Origin: Albidovulum sp. | Lineage (GTDB): Bacteria; Pseudomonadota; Alphaproteobacteria; Rhodobacterales; Rhodobacteraceae | DNA length: 64,000 nucleotides | Assembly (NCBI GenBank): GCA_030837785.1 | Contig: JAUQYA010000153.1 | Location: forward strand, 1 to 64,000 | Direction: 5' to 3' | Shown here: one piece after another, positions 36,986 to 44,903 of the stretch | Layout: each line of letters starts with the position of its first letter | Position numbering within the stretch: the stretch's first letter is position 1 | The notes under the pieces: model-generated | Told to the model about the DNA's origin: nothing | What the model saw: the letters and a program-made list of their open reading frames with translations, nothing else | Database searches by the model: none | Program-made: the position numbers and the translations under genes

Positions 36986-37356
36986 GCCCCGTCTCCCTCG
37001 CCCCTCAGGCCGCGCATGACTGCGGTGTTGATGTCGATGAGCACATCGGTCGAGGCTTCGCCCGCCAGCACGCGGCGGCTGTGGTGGGTGGTGAATTGCG
37101 CCAGGTAGAAGATGCGCGCCCGAAGTTCGGGCGGCAGGCCGTTCGTCCCGACCGCGACATCGGCGGCGAGCGCCGTCCACAGGCTGCGGTTGTCATGCAG
37201 CGCCCGCACGAGGTCGGCGAAGCCATTGTCGCCGCTCTGGGCCTGCCTGAGGCGGCGCGTCACGCGCGCAAAGACTTCGTATTCGGTTCCGCGGCCGGTC
37301 CGGGTGGGGACGGCAGCGCCGGAATAGGCCGATCTGGCCATGAGATGAGCGTTCAC
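36982..37356 (-). CDS. flaF: Flagellar biosynthesis regulator FlaF
   Basis: FlaF promotes flagellin synthesis and secretion and acts opposite to FlbT. The 124-residue protein has AYSGAAVPTRTGRGTEYEVFARVTRRL, LWTALAADVAVGTNGLPPELRARIFYLAQFTTHHSRRVLAGEA and VLIDINTAVMRGL, which are diagnostic. It follows the flagellin gene by 85 bp on the same strand and overlaps flbT. Confidence 0.93.
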   Translation of the reverse strand: MNAHLMARSAYSGAAVPTRTGRGTEYEVFARVTRRLRQAQSGDNGFADLVRALHDNRSLWTALAADVAVGTNGLPPELRARIFYLAQFTTHHSRRVLAGEASTDVLIDINTAVMRGLRGEGDGA

Positions 37357-37441
37357 TGGGATACCTTCCGATGACGGTTTTCGTCAGACCACGGAGTTTC
37401 CGGGAAGCCGGGGCACCGTTCGGGTGCCCCGGTCAGGTTCC

Positions 37442-38650
37442 TCAGCGGAAGAGCGAGAGGACGTTCTGCGGCGCCTGGTTGGCGATCGAGAGCGACTGGA
37501 TGCCGAGCTGCTGCTGAACCTGCAGCGCCTGCAGCCGCGCGGAGGTCTCCTCCATGTCTGCGTCCACCATCGAGCCGATGCCGACCTTCATCGCGTCTGA
37601 CAGGCCGCTGACGAAGGAACTCTGGATTTCGATCCGCTTTTCAACCGAGCCGAATTCCGCGGCCGCGCCGATCGCGGTCTGGATCAGCGACTCGATGTTG
37701 CCGAGGGCTGCGGCTGCGTTGGAGGTGACGTCGATTCCCGACAGGAGACCAAGACCGCCGGCACCGGCGTTCTTGAACTGGCCGGTCACGGACAGGTCGG
37801 CGGTGCCGGCATTGGTGAAGACCAGTTGGCCCGCGTTCGCGCTGTCGTAGCCGACCGTCAGCCCGGTGATCCCGAGCGAATCGATCGCGTTCTTCAGCCC
37901 CACCGCCACCAGGTCGTCGGTGGTGGACGCCGAGGCAAGGTCGTTCGCGCTTACCGTGTAGCTGGCCGTCTTCTTGCCGATCGTCACCGAGACCTGATCG
38001 CCCGCGGCCCAGGTGCCGGTATGAGCGATGGTGACATCATCGCTGCCACCAGCCGAGTCGAGTGTCGCCACGAAGGTGTCGCCGGCACCGGAAATCGTTC
38101 CGGCGGTCGAAGCCGAGAAGACGTTCGCAGCGGTGTAGCCGCCGGTGGACAGATCCTGTGCATTGACCGTGATCGGCGAGGTGGTCACCGTTCCGTTGGC
38201 CTGGCGGTCGAGCGAGGCGAGCACATCCACCGTCGTGTTCGATCCGTTGACGAGGTTGAGCCCGTTGAACTGCGCCGCCCCGACAACGGTGTTGATCTGG
38301 TCGCGCAGCGCCGCGATGTCGGTCTGGATCTTCCCCCTGTCGACGTTGCTTTCCTGTGCAGCGACGATCTTGCCCTTCATCTGGGTGAGGAGATCGGTGA
38401 CCGTTTCGGATGCCTTGCGCGCGACCGCGACCGTGGATTCGCCCAGCGCGAGGCTGTCGGAGATTCCCTTGAAGCTCTTCACATCCGCCTCCATCACCTT
38501 CGAGATCGCCCAGACCGCGGCATTGTCCTTGGCCGAGGCAACGGACTTGCCGGTGGAGATTTCGTTCTGGACCTTCGACAGGTTGGAGTTGACGCTTTTC
38601 AGCGTCTGCAGAGCCACCATGGAGCCCGAGTTCGTCAGAATGCTCGACAT
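37442..38650 (-). CDS. Flagellin (filament protein)
   Basis: This 402-residue flagellin has the conserved D0/D1 ends: MSSILTNSGSMVALQTLKSVNSNL with NEISTGKSVASAKDNAAVWAIS at the N-terminus, and SRLQALQVQQQLGIQSL-like ARLQALQVQQQLGIQSLSIANQAPQNVLSLFR at the C-terminus. The middle (about 165-310) is Thr/Ala/Gly rich and forms the outer domains. ATG 38650 was preferred to an in-frame ATG 14 codons upstream because the alphaproteobacterial MSSILTN start matches. The leader holds a GGCGC-TTT-GCGCC hairpin (38671-38683), which FlbT might recognise. Only one flagellin gene is seen here. Confidence 0.95.
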   Translation of the reverse strand: MSSILTNSGSMVALQTLKSVNSNLSKVQNEISTGKSVASAKDNAAVWAISKVMEADVKSFKGISDSLALGESTVAVARKASETVTDLLTQMKGKIVAAQESNVDRGKIQTDIAALRDQINTVVGAAQFNGLNLVNGSNTTVDVLASLDRQANGTVTTSPITVNAQDLSTGGYTAANVFSASTAGTISGAGDTFVATLDSAGGSDDVTIAHTGTWAAGDQVSVTIGKKTASYTVSANDLASASTTDDLVAVGLKNAIDSLGITGLTVGYDSANAGQLVFTNAGTADLSVTGQFKNAGAGGLGLLSGIDVTSNAAAALGNIESLIQTAIGAAAEFGSVEKRIEIQSSFVSGLSDAMKVGIGSMVDADMEETSARLQALQVQQQLGIQSLSIANQAPQNVLSLFR

Positions 38651-38800
38651 GCTTTCGTCCTTCATAGAGCGGCGCTTTGCGCCGGGTTTCACGAGCCGTC
38701 GCTGGACGGCGCCTGTGGCGTTCTGACCGTTGCGGAGCCGGGCAGGTGCCGGTCCGCGCCACCCGTTGCCAGGTGCAGGGCCGACCCTGCGGCCGAAAAT

Positions 38801-38815
38801 CTAAGACTTCGCTAA
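38801..38815 (-). promoter_or_regulatory. Candidate CtrA site upstream of flagellin
   Basis: On the minus strand, TTAG-N7-TTAG lies about 150 bp before the flagellin start. It has one change from TTAA in each half-site. Distance implies a long leader if it marks the promoter; this fits the leader-based control known for FlbT-regulated flagellins. Confidence 0.42.
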
Positions 38816-38871
38816 GCCGGACTGCCGCTTGCACCGGATTTTATGCAGATCCGCCCGAGGACCCGCCGCCG

Positions 38872-39228
38872 TCAGGCGCGTCGCTCGACCGTGCTGGCGA
38901 CGAAGCTGACGGTCTGCCCGCGCCCGGCGCTGTCGTAGGTATCCAAGCGCACCGCGGCACCGCGAATCGAGGACAGCCGCGCGCGCGCGGCCTCGACACC
39001 ACGAAGGGCGGCCGAGAGGAGCCGGCCGTTCGCTTCGGCCGCCGTCCTGATCCGCGCCAGATCCTCTGCCCGCGCGCGACCTGCGAGGGCGGGCAGGGCC
39101 TCGAGAAGGCCGGCCTTGCGGGCGGCGAGGGCGCCAAGGTCGGAGAGCGCGCCGCGCCGCACCGCCTCCGCTTCGGCGGCCATGAGCGCGATCAGCGCGG
39201 CGATGTCGCTCTCGGCCTCAGTCCGCAT
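38872..39228 (-). CDS. FlgN-like flagellar chaperone (tentative)
   Basis: This 118-residue protein is nearly all helical (SDIAALIALMAAEAEAVRRGALSDLGALAARKAGLLEALPALAGR), with an N-terminal acidic start and a C-terminal YDSAGRG. The shape and the motif ARKAGLLEAL resemble FlgN, the export chaperone of FlgK and FlgL. There is no strong signature, so the call rests on size, helical pattern and location. Its start overlaps the end of flgJ by 11 bp, so the two are translated as a pair. Confidence 0.6.
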   Translation of the reverse strand: MRTEAESDIAALIALMAAEAEAVRRGALSDLGALAARKAGLLEALPALAGRARAEDLARIRTAAEANGRLLSAALRGVEAARARLSSIRGAAVRLDTYDSAGRGQTVSFVASTVERRA

Positions 39229-39523
39229 CGCCCTGCCTCCGCTTCATCGCCTCGAAAAGGCTTTCGGCAAGGCCGATGCCGCCGTGCCGCGCCATCGCCC
39301 CGGCCTGTTCGTCACGCAAGAGCGAGGCGAACTGCTCCTCTCCGGCGCCGCCGCCGAATCCCTCGGGCGTCGTGCCGAGGCCCGCCGATTTCAGCATCTC
39401 GGACAGAAACTGCGCCTCGAGTGCAAGCGCGGCCTCGCGCAGCGCCTGATCCTTTGCCGCGGCGGAGGGCGCGCGCGGCACGCCGGCTGCGGCGCGTGCG
39501 GCGAGGGGGGAAAGATCGGCCAT
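39218..39523 (-). CDS. flgJ: Rod-binding protein, FlgJ N-terminal type
   Basis: This 101-residue protein matches only the rod-cap domain of FlgJ: ALREAALALEAQFLSEMLKSAGLG, GAGEEQFASLLRDEQAGAMARHGGIGLAESLFEAM. The muramidase half of enterobacterial FlgJ is absent, and the wall-cutting activity is supplied by the transglycosylase at 23743. ATG 39523 gives the standard start; longer frames are overlapped by the divergent fliK region. Confidence 0.88.
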   Translation of the reverse strand: MADLSPLAARAAAGVPRAPSAAAKDQALREAALALEAQFLSEMLKSAGLGTTPEGFGGGAGEEQFASLLRDEQAGAMARHGGIGLAESLFEAMKRRQGDAD

Positions 39524-39633
39524 CGCAATCGCTCCAATCGCGTCGATTTGCGGGACTATCCCGCGATCGAGGTAAAGGATTGGTAATGTCCCGCTGAAAT
39601 AGTTCCCGCCGCACAGGCAGAAGTCGTGACGCA

Positions 39634-40881
39634 ATGACACCGATTCCCATCGCCGATCCGCTCCGTGTCGCAGGCCCGCGCCCGGACCCGGACGCGAAGA
39701 CGACCGATGACCGGCCGGACCCGGAAGACGCCGTGCCGGACGCATTTCTGGTCGCGATGGGGCTGGTCCCCGGCCCTGCGGCCCCGCAATCGACGGCAGG
39801 TGAAAAGGAGGACGGCGGCGGCACGCCCCCTCCCCGGACGGACAGGGCGACACCCGTCCTTGCGGCACCCCCCCCCCCCTCCGCGCAGCCCGCGGGCGCG
39901 TGCGGCGACGTGGCGGCAGCGGAAGCGGCACCCGGATCATCCGCACCGGACACTCCGGGCCCGGCATCCCCCGTGGCGGTCTCGGTCGGGGAAATGGCCT
40001 TCCGCGCGTCCAGCCTAGCGGCCGAACCGTCCACCGGGGTCGGGGACGATGCGGGATCCGACGTGAGGCCGGCAGAGGGCACTCCAGGCGCTTCCGATCC
40101 CGCGATGTCCGGTGACGGCGGCACCATGACCGGCGGCGACGGCCAGGCCGCCGATCCCGGCGAGCAGACGCCCGGTCCTGCGACCCACCTGCGGGCGCGC
40201 GCCTCCGGCCCGGATACGGCTCCCGTCACGGCCGGTCGCGCCGGAGAGGACCCGGCGGCCCAGCCGCCGAAGGGCACGGCAGCATCGGCTTCGGTCTCTG
40301 AAACGGCGGCCGCCGCGGCCGCGACGGCCGGCGCGAAACCGGCCTCCCGCATCACCACCGACCCCTCCGGCGCCGGCGAGGCGCTGTCGGCCACGCCGGG
40401 CGCCATCGCGGATCTCGCCGCCGGGTCCGATCCGGCCACCGCCGCCCGGATGGCAGAGCGCCCTCATCCCATCACCCATGCTGCGTCGGCACTCCCGCCC
40501 GGTTTCGGCCACCGCCTCGCCGAAGCCGTCGCAAACTTCCCCGACAGGGGCGTCGAGCTGACACTCTCGCCCGAGGAACTGGGCCGCGTCCGCATGATGC
40601 TCTCGACCCATGACGGCGCCCTGACGCTGTCGATCCAGGCCGACCGGCCAGAGACGATCGACCTCATGCGGCGCCACATCGACCAGCTCGTGCAGGACTT
40701 CCGCGACCTAGGATTCACCGACGTGAGCTTCAGTTTCAGCCGCGACGACACCGCCCCCGGCGGACAGCGGGCGGAGCGGGAGACGGGCGATCCGGCCGCG
40801 GCCCCTGCCACCGACAGTGCCGTCCGCGATGCCTCCGCGTCCGCTGGCGCCCCGCGCGGCGGGCTTGACCTCAGATTGTGA
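39634..40881 (+). CDS. fliK: Flagellar hook-length control protein FliK
   Basis: FliK measures hook length and triggers the FlhB switch. The 415-residue protein has the expected long disordered Pro/Ala/Gly/Asp region (about 20-275). The C-terminal domain begins near 285 (FGHRLAEAVANF, VELTLSPEELGRVRMMLSTHDGALTLSIQADRPETIDLMRRH, FRDLGFTDVSFSFSR), the FliK T3S4-type domain. Codons 79-82 are a run of 12 C (Pro-Pro-Pro-Pro), so slippage would end translation early. It is followed by flgD 12 bp later. Confidence 0.92.
   Translation: MTPIPIADPLRVAGPRPDPDAKTTDDRPDPEDAVPDAFLVAMGLVPGPAAPQSTAGEKEDGGGTPPPRTDRATPVLAAPPPPSAQPAGACGDVAAAEAAPGSSAPDTPGPASPVAVSVGEMAFRASSLAAEPSTGVGDDAGSDVRPAEGTPGASDPAMSGDGGTMTGGDGQAADPGEQTPGPATHLRARASGPDTAPVTAGRAGEDPAAQPPKGTAASASVSETAAAAAATAGAKPASRITTDPSGAGEALSATPGAIADLAAGSDPATAARMAERPHPITHAASALPPGFGHRLAEAVANFPDRGVELTLSPEELGRVRMMLSTHDGALTLSIQADRPETIDLMRRHIDQLVQDFRDLGFTDVSFSFSRDDTAPGGQRAERETGDPAAAPATDSAVRDASASAGAPRGGLDLRL
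39868..39879 (+). repeat. Run of 12 C inside fliK
   Basis: Twelve consecutive C residues encode Pro79-Pro82 of FliK. Loss of one base shifts to a frame that ends at 40018; gain of one shifts to a frame that ends at 40115. Both stops lie upstream of the C-terminal domain, so the tract could switch FliK on and off. Confidence 0.9.
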
Positions 40882-40893
40882 AAGGAGCCTGGC

Positions 40894-41568
40894 ATGGACG
40901 TCACCCCGACCACCACCCAGACCGCATCGCAGGGCGGCGCAAAGGCGCAGACCGCCCGGCAGGGCACGCTCATCAACAGCGACTTCCAGACCTTTCTCGT
41001 CATGCTCACGACCCAGATGCAGAACCAGGATCCGCTGAACCCGATCGAATCGTCGGACTACGCAGCCCAGCTCGCCACCTTCTCCGGCGTCGAGCAGCAG
41101 GTGAAGACCAACACGCTCCTCGAGTCTCTTGCCTCGCAGATGGGACTTTCGGGCATGGCGCAGATGGCCTCGTGGGTGGGAATGGAGGCGCGGGTTTCGG
41201 CGCCGGTGATGTTCGACGGCGCCCCCCTCACGCTCTATCCCGCCCCGGCCGAGGGTGCCGACGAGGCCGTGCTCGTGGTCCTGAACGCAAGCGGGCAGGA
41301 AGTCGCGCGGCAGCAGATCGCGCTTTCGGACGATCCGGTGACCTGGGCCGGGACCGACGCCAGCGGCACGCCGCTTGCCTCCGGCAGCTATGCCTTCCGG
41401 CTGGAAAACTACACGGCGGGCGAGCTGGCCGGGATAACCGCCGTGGACGCCTACGGGCGGATCGACGAGGTGCGCAACGGCACCGACGGCGCCGTGCTCG
41501 TCCTGCAAGGCGGGGCAATGGTCGCGCCGGCCGACATCCGGGCGCTGCGCAGCCCCGCCGCAGGTTGA
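40894..41568 (+). CDS. flgD: Flagellar hook-capping protein FlgD
   Basis: FlgD forms the scaffold cap for hook growth. The 224-residue protein has the N-terminal signature NSDFQTFLVMLTTQMQNQDPLNPIESSDYAAQLATFSGVEQQVKTN, a middle domain (about 85-150) and a C-terminal FlgD-Ig-like part with SYAFRLENYTAG. It is 12 bp after fliK, in the same transcription unit. Confidence 0.95.
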   Translation: MDVTPTTTQTASQGGAKAQTARQGTLINSDFQTFLVMLTTQMQNQDPLNPIESSDYAAQLATFSGVEQQVKTNTLLESLASQMGLSGMAQMASWVGMEARVSAPVMFDGAPLTLYPAPAEGADEAVLVVLNASGQEVARQQIALSDDPVTWAGTDASGTPLASGSYAFRLENYTAGELAGITAVDAYGRIDEVRNGTDGAVLVLQGGAMVAPADIRALRSPAAG

Positions 41569-41604
41569 GGCGGCGCGCGCGCCCGCCGCCCGCCGCAAGG
41601 CGAG

Positions 41605-43134
41605 TCAGAAAAGCCCCAGCACCGCGACCGCCGCAGCCCCCGCCGCGGCGCCGCACAGAACGAGGAGAAGCGCCTCCGCCAAGCTTCGCCGTTGCGCCGG
41701 CGCGGCGGTCTCGGTCTGCCGGACCAGAAGCGCTTCGGCCACCTCGGGCAGGCGCGGACCGAACCGTCCGAGAACCTGCACCGTCCGCACAAGATCGCGG
41801 ACGAGCGCCCGGGGACCGATGTTCTCGCGGATGTAGCGCTCCACCACCGGCCGGGCCACCTGCCACATGTTCATGTTGGAGTCGAGCGAGCGGGCGACGC
41901 CCTCCACCACCACCATCGTCCGCTGCAACAGGATCAGTTCGGTCCGGGTCTGCATCCCGAACCGCTCCGTCACCTCGAAGAGATAGGCCAGAAGCCGGGC
42001 CATCGAGATGCGGCTTGCGTCCATGCCGAAGATCGGCTCGCCCACCGCCCTGAGGGCACGGGCGAAGTCGTCGATGTCGCGGTCGCGGGGGACATAGCCC
42101 GCCTCGAAATGCACCTCGGCGACGCGCCGGTAGTCGCGCCGGATGAAGCCCATCAGGATCTCGGCGTAGACCCGCCGCGTATACTCGTCGATCTGGCCCA
42201 TGATGCCGAAGTCATAGGCGAGGATGTCGCCGTTCGCGGCCACCTTCAGGTTGCCCTGGTGCATGTCGGCATGGAAATAGCCGTCGCGAAGCGCATGGCT
42301 GAGGAAGAGTTGCAGGACGCGTTCGGAGAGTGCCACGCAATCGTGCCCCGCCGCGCGGATCGCGGCCACCTCGCCGAGCGGGATGCCCTCGGCCCAGCCA
42401 AGCGTCAACACGCGGCGCGACGACAGGTTCCACACCGGCTTCGGCACCCCGAAGCCCTTGTCCTTTTCGGTGTTCGCAGCGAATTCCGAGGCCGAGGCAG
42501 CCTCGAGCCTCAGGTCGAGCTCACCCATCACGACGCTTTCGAAATGGGCGATCACGTCAGTGGGCCTGAGCCGCCGCGAGGCCGGCGACAGCGCCTCGAT
42601 CATCCGCGCAGCGAAGTGGAAGGCGTCGATGTCGCGGCGGAAGGCACGCTCGATCCCGGGGCGGAGCACCTTGACGGCGACCTCCTCGCCGGTCGCTTCA
42701 AGCCGCGCACGGTGGACTTGCGCGATCGAGGCCGCCGCGACAGGTTCGGAGAATTCGGTGAACAGGTCATCGACGCTCTGGCCCAGCTCGTCGCGAAACG
42801 TGGCCTTGGCGACGGCGGTCGGGAAGGGCGGCAGCTTGTCCTGAAGCACCCGCAACTGGTCGGAAAGCTCCTCGCCCACCACGTCGGGGCGGGTGGACAG
42901 CACCTGGCCGAACTTGATGTAGGCGGGTCCAAGCGCCGTCAGCGCCCGGGTGACCGGCGGCAGCGCCGGGTCGCCCGCGTAGCCCAGCCACTTGAACGGC
43001 CAGCCAAGCACGCGTGCCAGCACCCGCAGACGCGGCGGCGCCTCCATCGCCTCGAGCGCGACCTTCATCGCCCCCGTCCGCTCGAACGTCGCCCCGGTGC
43101 GGATCAGCCGCCAGATGTTGTGAGGCCCGCGCAA
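41605..43134 (-). CDS. ubiB: Ubiquinone biosynthesis protein UbiB
   Basis: UbiB is an atypical kinase-like ATPase (ABC1/ADCK family) needed for aerobic ubiquinone synthesis. The 509-residue protein has the KxGQ-type motif in YIKFGQVLSTRPDVV, the Ala-rich loop AAASIAQVHRA, VAVKVLRPG, the catalytic HADMHQGN segment and YDFG. Its C-terminus has hydrophobic helices (LLLVLCGAAAGAAAVAVLGLF) that anchor it to the membrane. It is 1 bp after ubiE on the same strand and is probably cotranscribed with it. Confidence 0.95.
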   Translation of the reverse strand: MRGPHNIWRLIRTGATFERTGAMKVALEAMEAPPRLRVLARVLGWPFKWLGYAGDPALPPVTRALTALGPAYIKFGQVLSTRPDVVGEELSDQLRVLQDKLPPFPTAVAKATFRDELGQSVDDLFTEFSEPVAAASIAQVHRARLEATGEEVAVKVLRPGIERAFRRDIDAFHFAARMIEALSPASRRLRPTDVIAHFESVVMGELDLRLEAASASEFAANTEKDKGFGVPKPVWNLSSRRVLTLGWAEGIPLGEVAAIRAAGHDCVALSERVLQLFLSHALRDGYFHADMHQGNLKVAANGDILAYDFGIMGQIDEYTRRVYAEILMGFIRRDYRRVAEVHFEAGYVPRDRDIDDFARALRAVGEPIFGMDASRISMARLLAYLFEVTERFGMQTRTELILLQRTMVVVEGVARSLDSNMNMWQVARPVVERYIRENIGPRALVRDLVRTVQVLGRFGPRLPEVAEALLVRQTETAAPAQRRSLAEALLLVLCGAAAGAAAVAVLGLF

Positions 43135-43135
43135 T

Positions 43136-43888
43136 TCAGATCTTCCAGCCGGAATGGAGCGCGGCGACGCCCATCGTCAGGTTTCGATACTTCACGAGAC
43201 TGAAGCCGGCCGCGCGGATCATGCCGGCGAAGGTTTCCTGGTCAGGAAACTTGCGGATCGATTCCACCAGATACTGGTAACTCTCGCGGTCGTTCGCGAC
43301 GACCTTGCCCATGACCGGGATCACATTGAACGAGTATCGGTCGTAGAGCCATTGCAGCCCCGGGTTCGGCACCTGGCTGAACTCCAGCACCACGATCCGC
43401 CCGCCGGGCCGCAGCACCCGGAAGGCTTCCGAAAGCGCATCCGCGATCCGGGTCACGTTCCGGATGCCGAAGCTGATCGTGTAGACATCAAAGGTGTTGT
43501 CCGGGAACGGCAGCGCCATCGCGTCACCGACGACCCAGGCCAGCCGGTCGGCCATGTTCTCGGCGTCGGCGCGCTTCTGGCCTTCGATCAGCATGGATTC
43601 GGTCATGTCGAGCACGGTCGCCGTCGCCCCCGGCGCACGCTTGAGGAAGCGGAAGGCGATGTCGCCGGTGCCGCCGGCGACATCGAGAAGCCTCTGGCCC
43701 GGCCGCGGCGCGAGCCAGTCCATCATGGCGTCCTTCCACAGCCGGTGGATGCCCCCGGACATCAGGTCGTTCATCAGGTCATAGCGGTTCGCGACGCGGG
43801 TGAAGACGCCGTGGACCATCCCGGCCTTTTCGCCCTCGGGCACGTCCTGGAAGCCAAAATGTGTGGTGCGCGTCTCGCTCTCGCTCAT
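43136..43888 (-). CDS. ubiE: Demethylmenaquinone/ubiquinone methyltransferase UbiE
   Basis: UbiE is the SAM-dependent C-methyltransferase of ubiquinone synthesis. The 250-residue protein has the family motif RYDLMNDLMSGGIHRLWKD, SAM motif I LLDVAGGTGDIAFRF, and the PFPDNTFDVYTISFGIRNVT segment. It heads ubiE-ubiB and is divergent from mutM across about 100 bp, where a TATAAC -10-like element is seen on the minus strand (43920-43925). Confidence 0.96.
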   Translation of the reverse strand: MSESETRTTHFGFQDVPEGEKAGMVHGVFTRVANRYDLMNDLMSGGIHRLWKDAMMDWLAPRPGQRLLDVAGGTGDIAFRFLKRAPGATATVLDMTESMLIEGQKRADAENMADRLAWVVGDAMALPFPDNTFDVYTISFGIRNVTRIADALSEAFRVLRPGGRIVVLEFSQVPNPGLQWLYDRYSFNVIPVMGKVVANDRESYQYLVESIRKFPDQETFAGMIRAAGFSLVKYRNLTMGVAALHSGWKI

Positions 43889-43991
43889 GGGCCTTGCCGT
43901 CCGCTGAAACTCGGCCCTTGTTATAGAGGCCCGGTCGCAGAAACAATGCGGCGTTCACACGCGCGGGCGCAAGCAGCGAACAGGACGGAAG

Positions 43992-44843
43992 ATGCCCGAA
44001 CTGCCCGAAGTGGAAACCGTCCGGCGCGGCCTTCTGCCGGCAATGGAGGGGCGGGTCATCGAGCGCGCCGAGGTGCGCCGCCCCGGCCTGCGCTTTCCCT
44101 TCCCCGAGCGGATGGCCGAACGGCTGGTCGGCGCGCGGGTCACGGGCCTGAGGCGGCGGTCGAAATACATCCTCGCCGATCTCTCCACCGGCGAGACGCT
44201 TCTCGTCCATCTCGGCATGTCGGGGCGGGTGCTGGTGTCTGGCGCGATGCTCGGCGAGTTCCACCGCCCCCACCCGGCGCCGGAAAAGCACGACCATGTG
44301 GTGCTCCAGATGGAGGGCGGCGCGCGCGTTACCTTCAACGACGCCCGCCGCTTCGGCGCGATGGATCTCATGCCGACCGCCTCCGCCGAAGATCACTGGC
44401 TCCTGCGCGAGATCGGGCCGGAACCGCTCGGCAACGGCTTCGACGAAACCCGCCTGGCCGCCGGGCTGGCCGGCCGGACCACGCCGGTGAAGGCCGCACT
44501 TCTTGACCAGCGGCTCGTCGCGGGGCTCGGCAACATCTATGTCTGCGAGGTGCTCCACCGCGCGGGGATCGACCCGCGGCGCAAGGCGGGGCGCATCGCG
44601 GCGGCGCGGGCGGCGACGCTGGTGCCCATCATCCGCGAGGTTCTGGCAGAGGCCATCGAAGCCGGCGGATCATCGTTGCGCGACTACCGCCAGACCGACG
44701 GAGAGCTTGGCTATTTCCAGCACGCCTTCCGCGTCTATGGCCGCGAGGGCGCCCCTTGCCCGACACCGGGCTGTACCGGCACCATCGCCCGGATCGTGCA
44801 GTCGGGCCGCTCCACCTTCTTCTGTCCGCGCTGCCAAAGATGA
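43992..44843 (+). CDS. mutM: Formamidopyrimidine-DNA glycosylase
   Basis: MutM removes 8-oxoguanine and formamidopyrimidines from DNA. The 283-residue protein begins MPELPEVETVRRGL, where Pro2 is the catalytic amine and Glu3 the acid. It has the RRRSKYIL loop, the H2TH region (LLDQRLVAGLGNIYVCEVL) and a C-terminal zinc finger with four Cys (CPTPGC...CPRC). All needed residues are present. Confidence 0.97.
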   Translation: MPELPEVETVRRGLLPAMEGRVIERAEVRRPGLRFPFPERMAERLVGARVTGLRRRSKYILADLSTGETLLVHLGMSGRVLVSGAMLGEFHRPHPAPEKHDHVVLQMEGGARVTFNDARRFGAMDLMPTASAEDHWLLREIGPEPLGNGFDETRLAAGLAGRTTPVKAALLDQRLVAGLGNIYVCEVLHRAGIDPRRKAGRIAAARAATLVPIIREVLAEAIEAGGSSLRDYRQTDGELGYFQHAFRVYGREGAPCPTPGCTGTIARIVQSGRSTFFCPRCQR

Positions 44844-44903
44844 CTTGATCCCTTCGCCGGGGCTGATAGGACTCGGCCCCGCATCGTCAGAAAGGGTCCG
44901 GTC

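Noticed and set aside
38651..38871. Sigma-54 or sigma-28 promoter for flagellin
   Set aside because: Only partial matches to GG-N10-GC or TAAA-N15-GCCGATAA were seen, none convincing.
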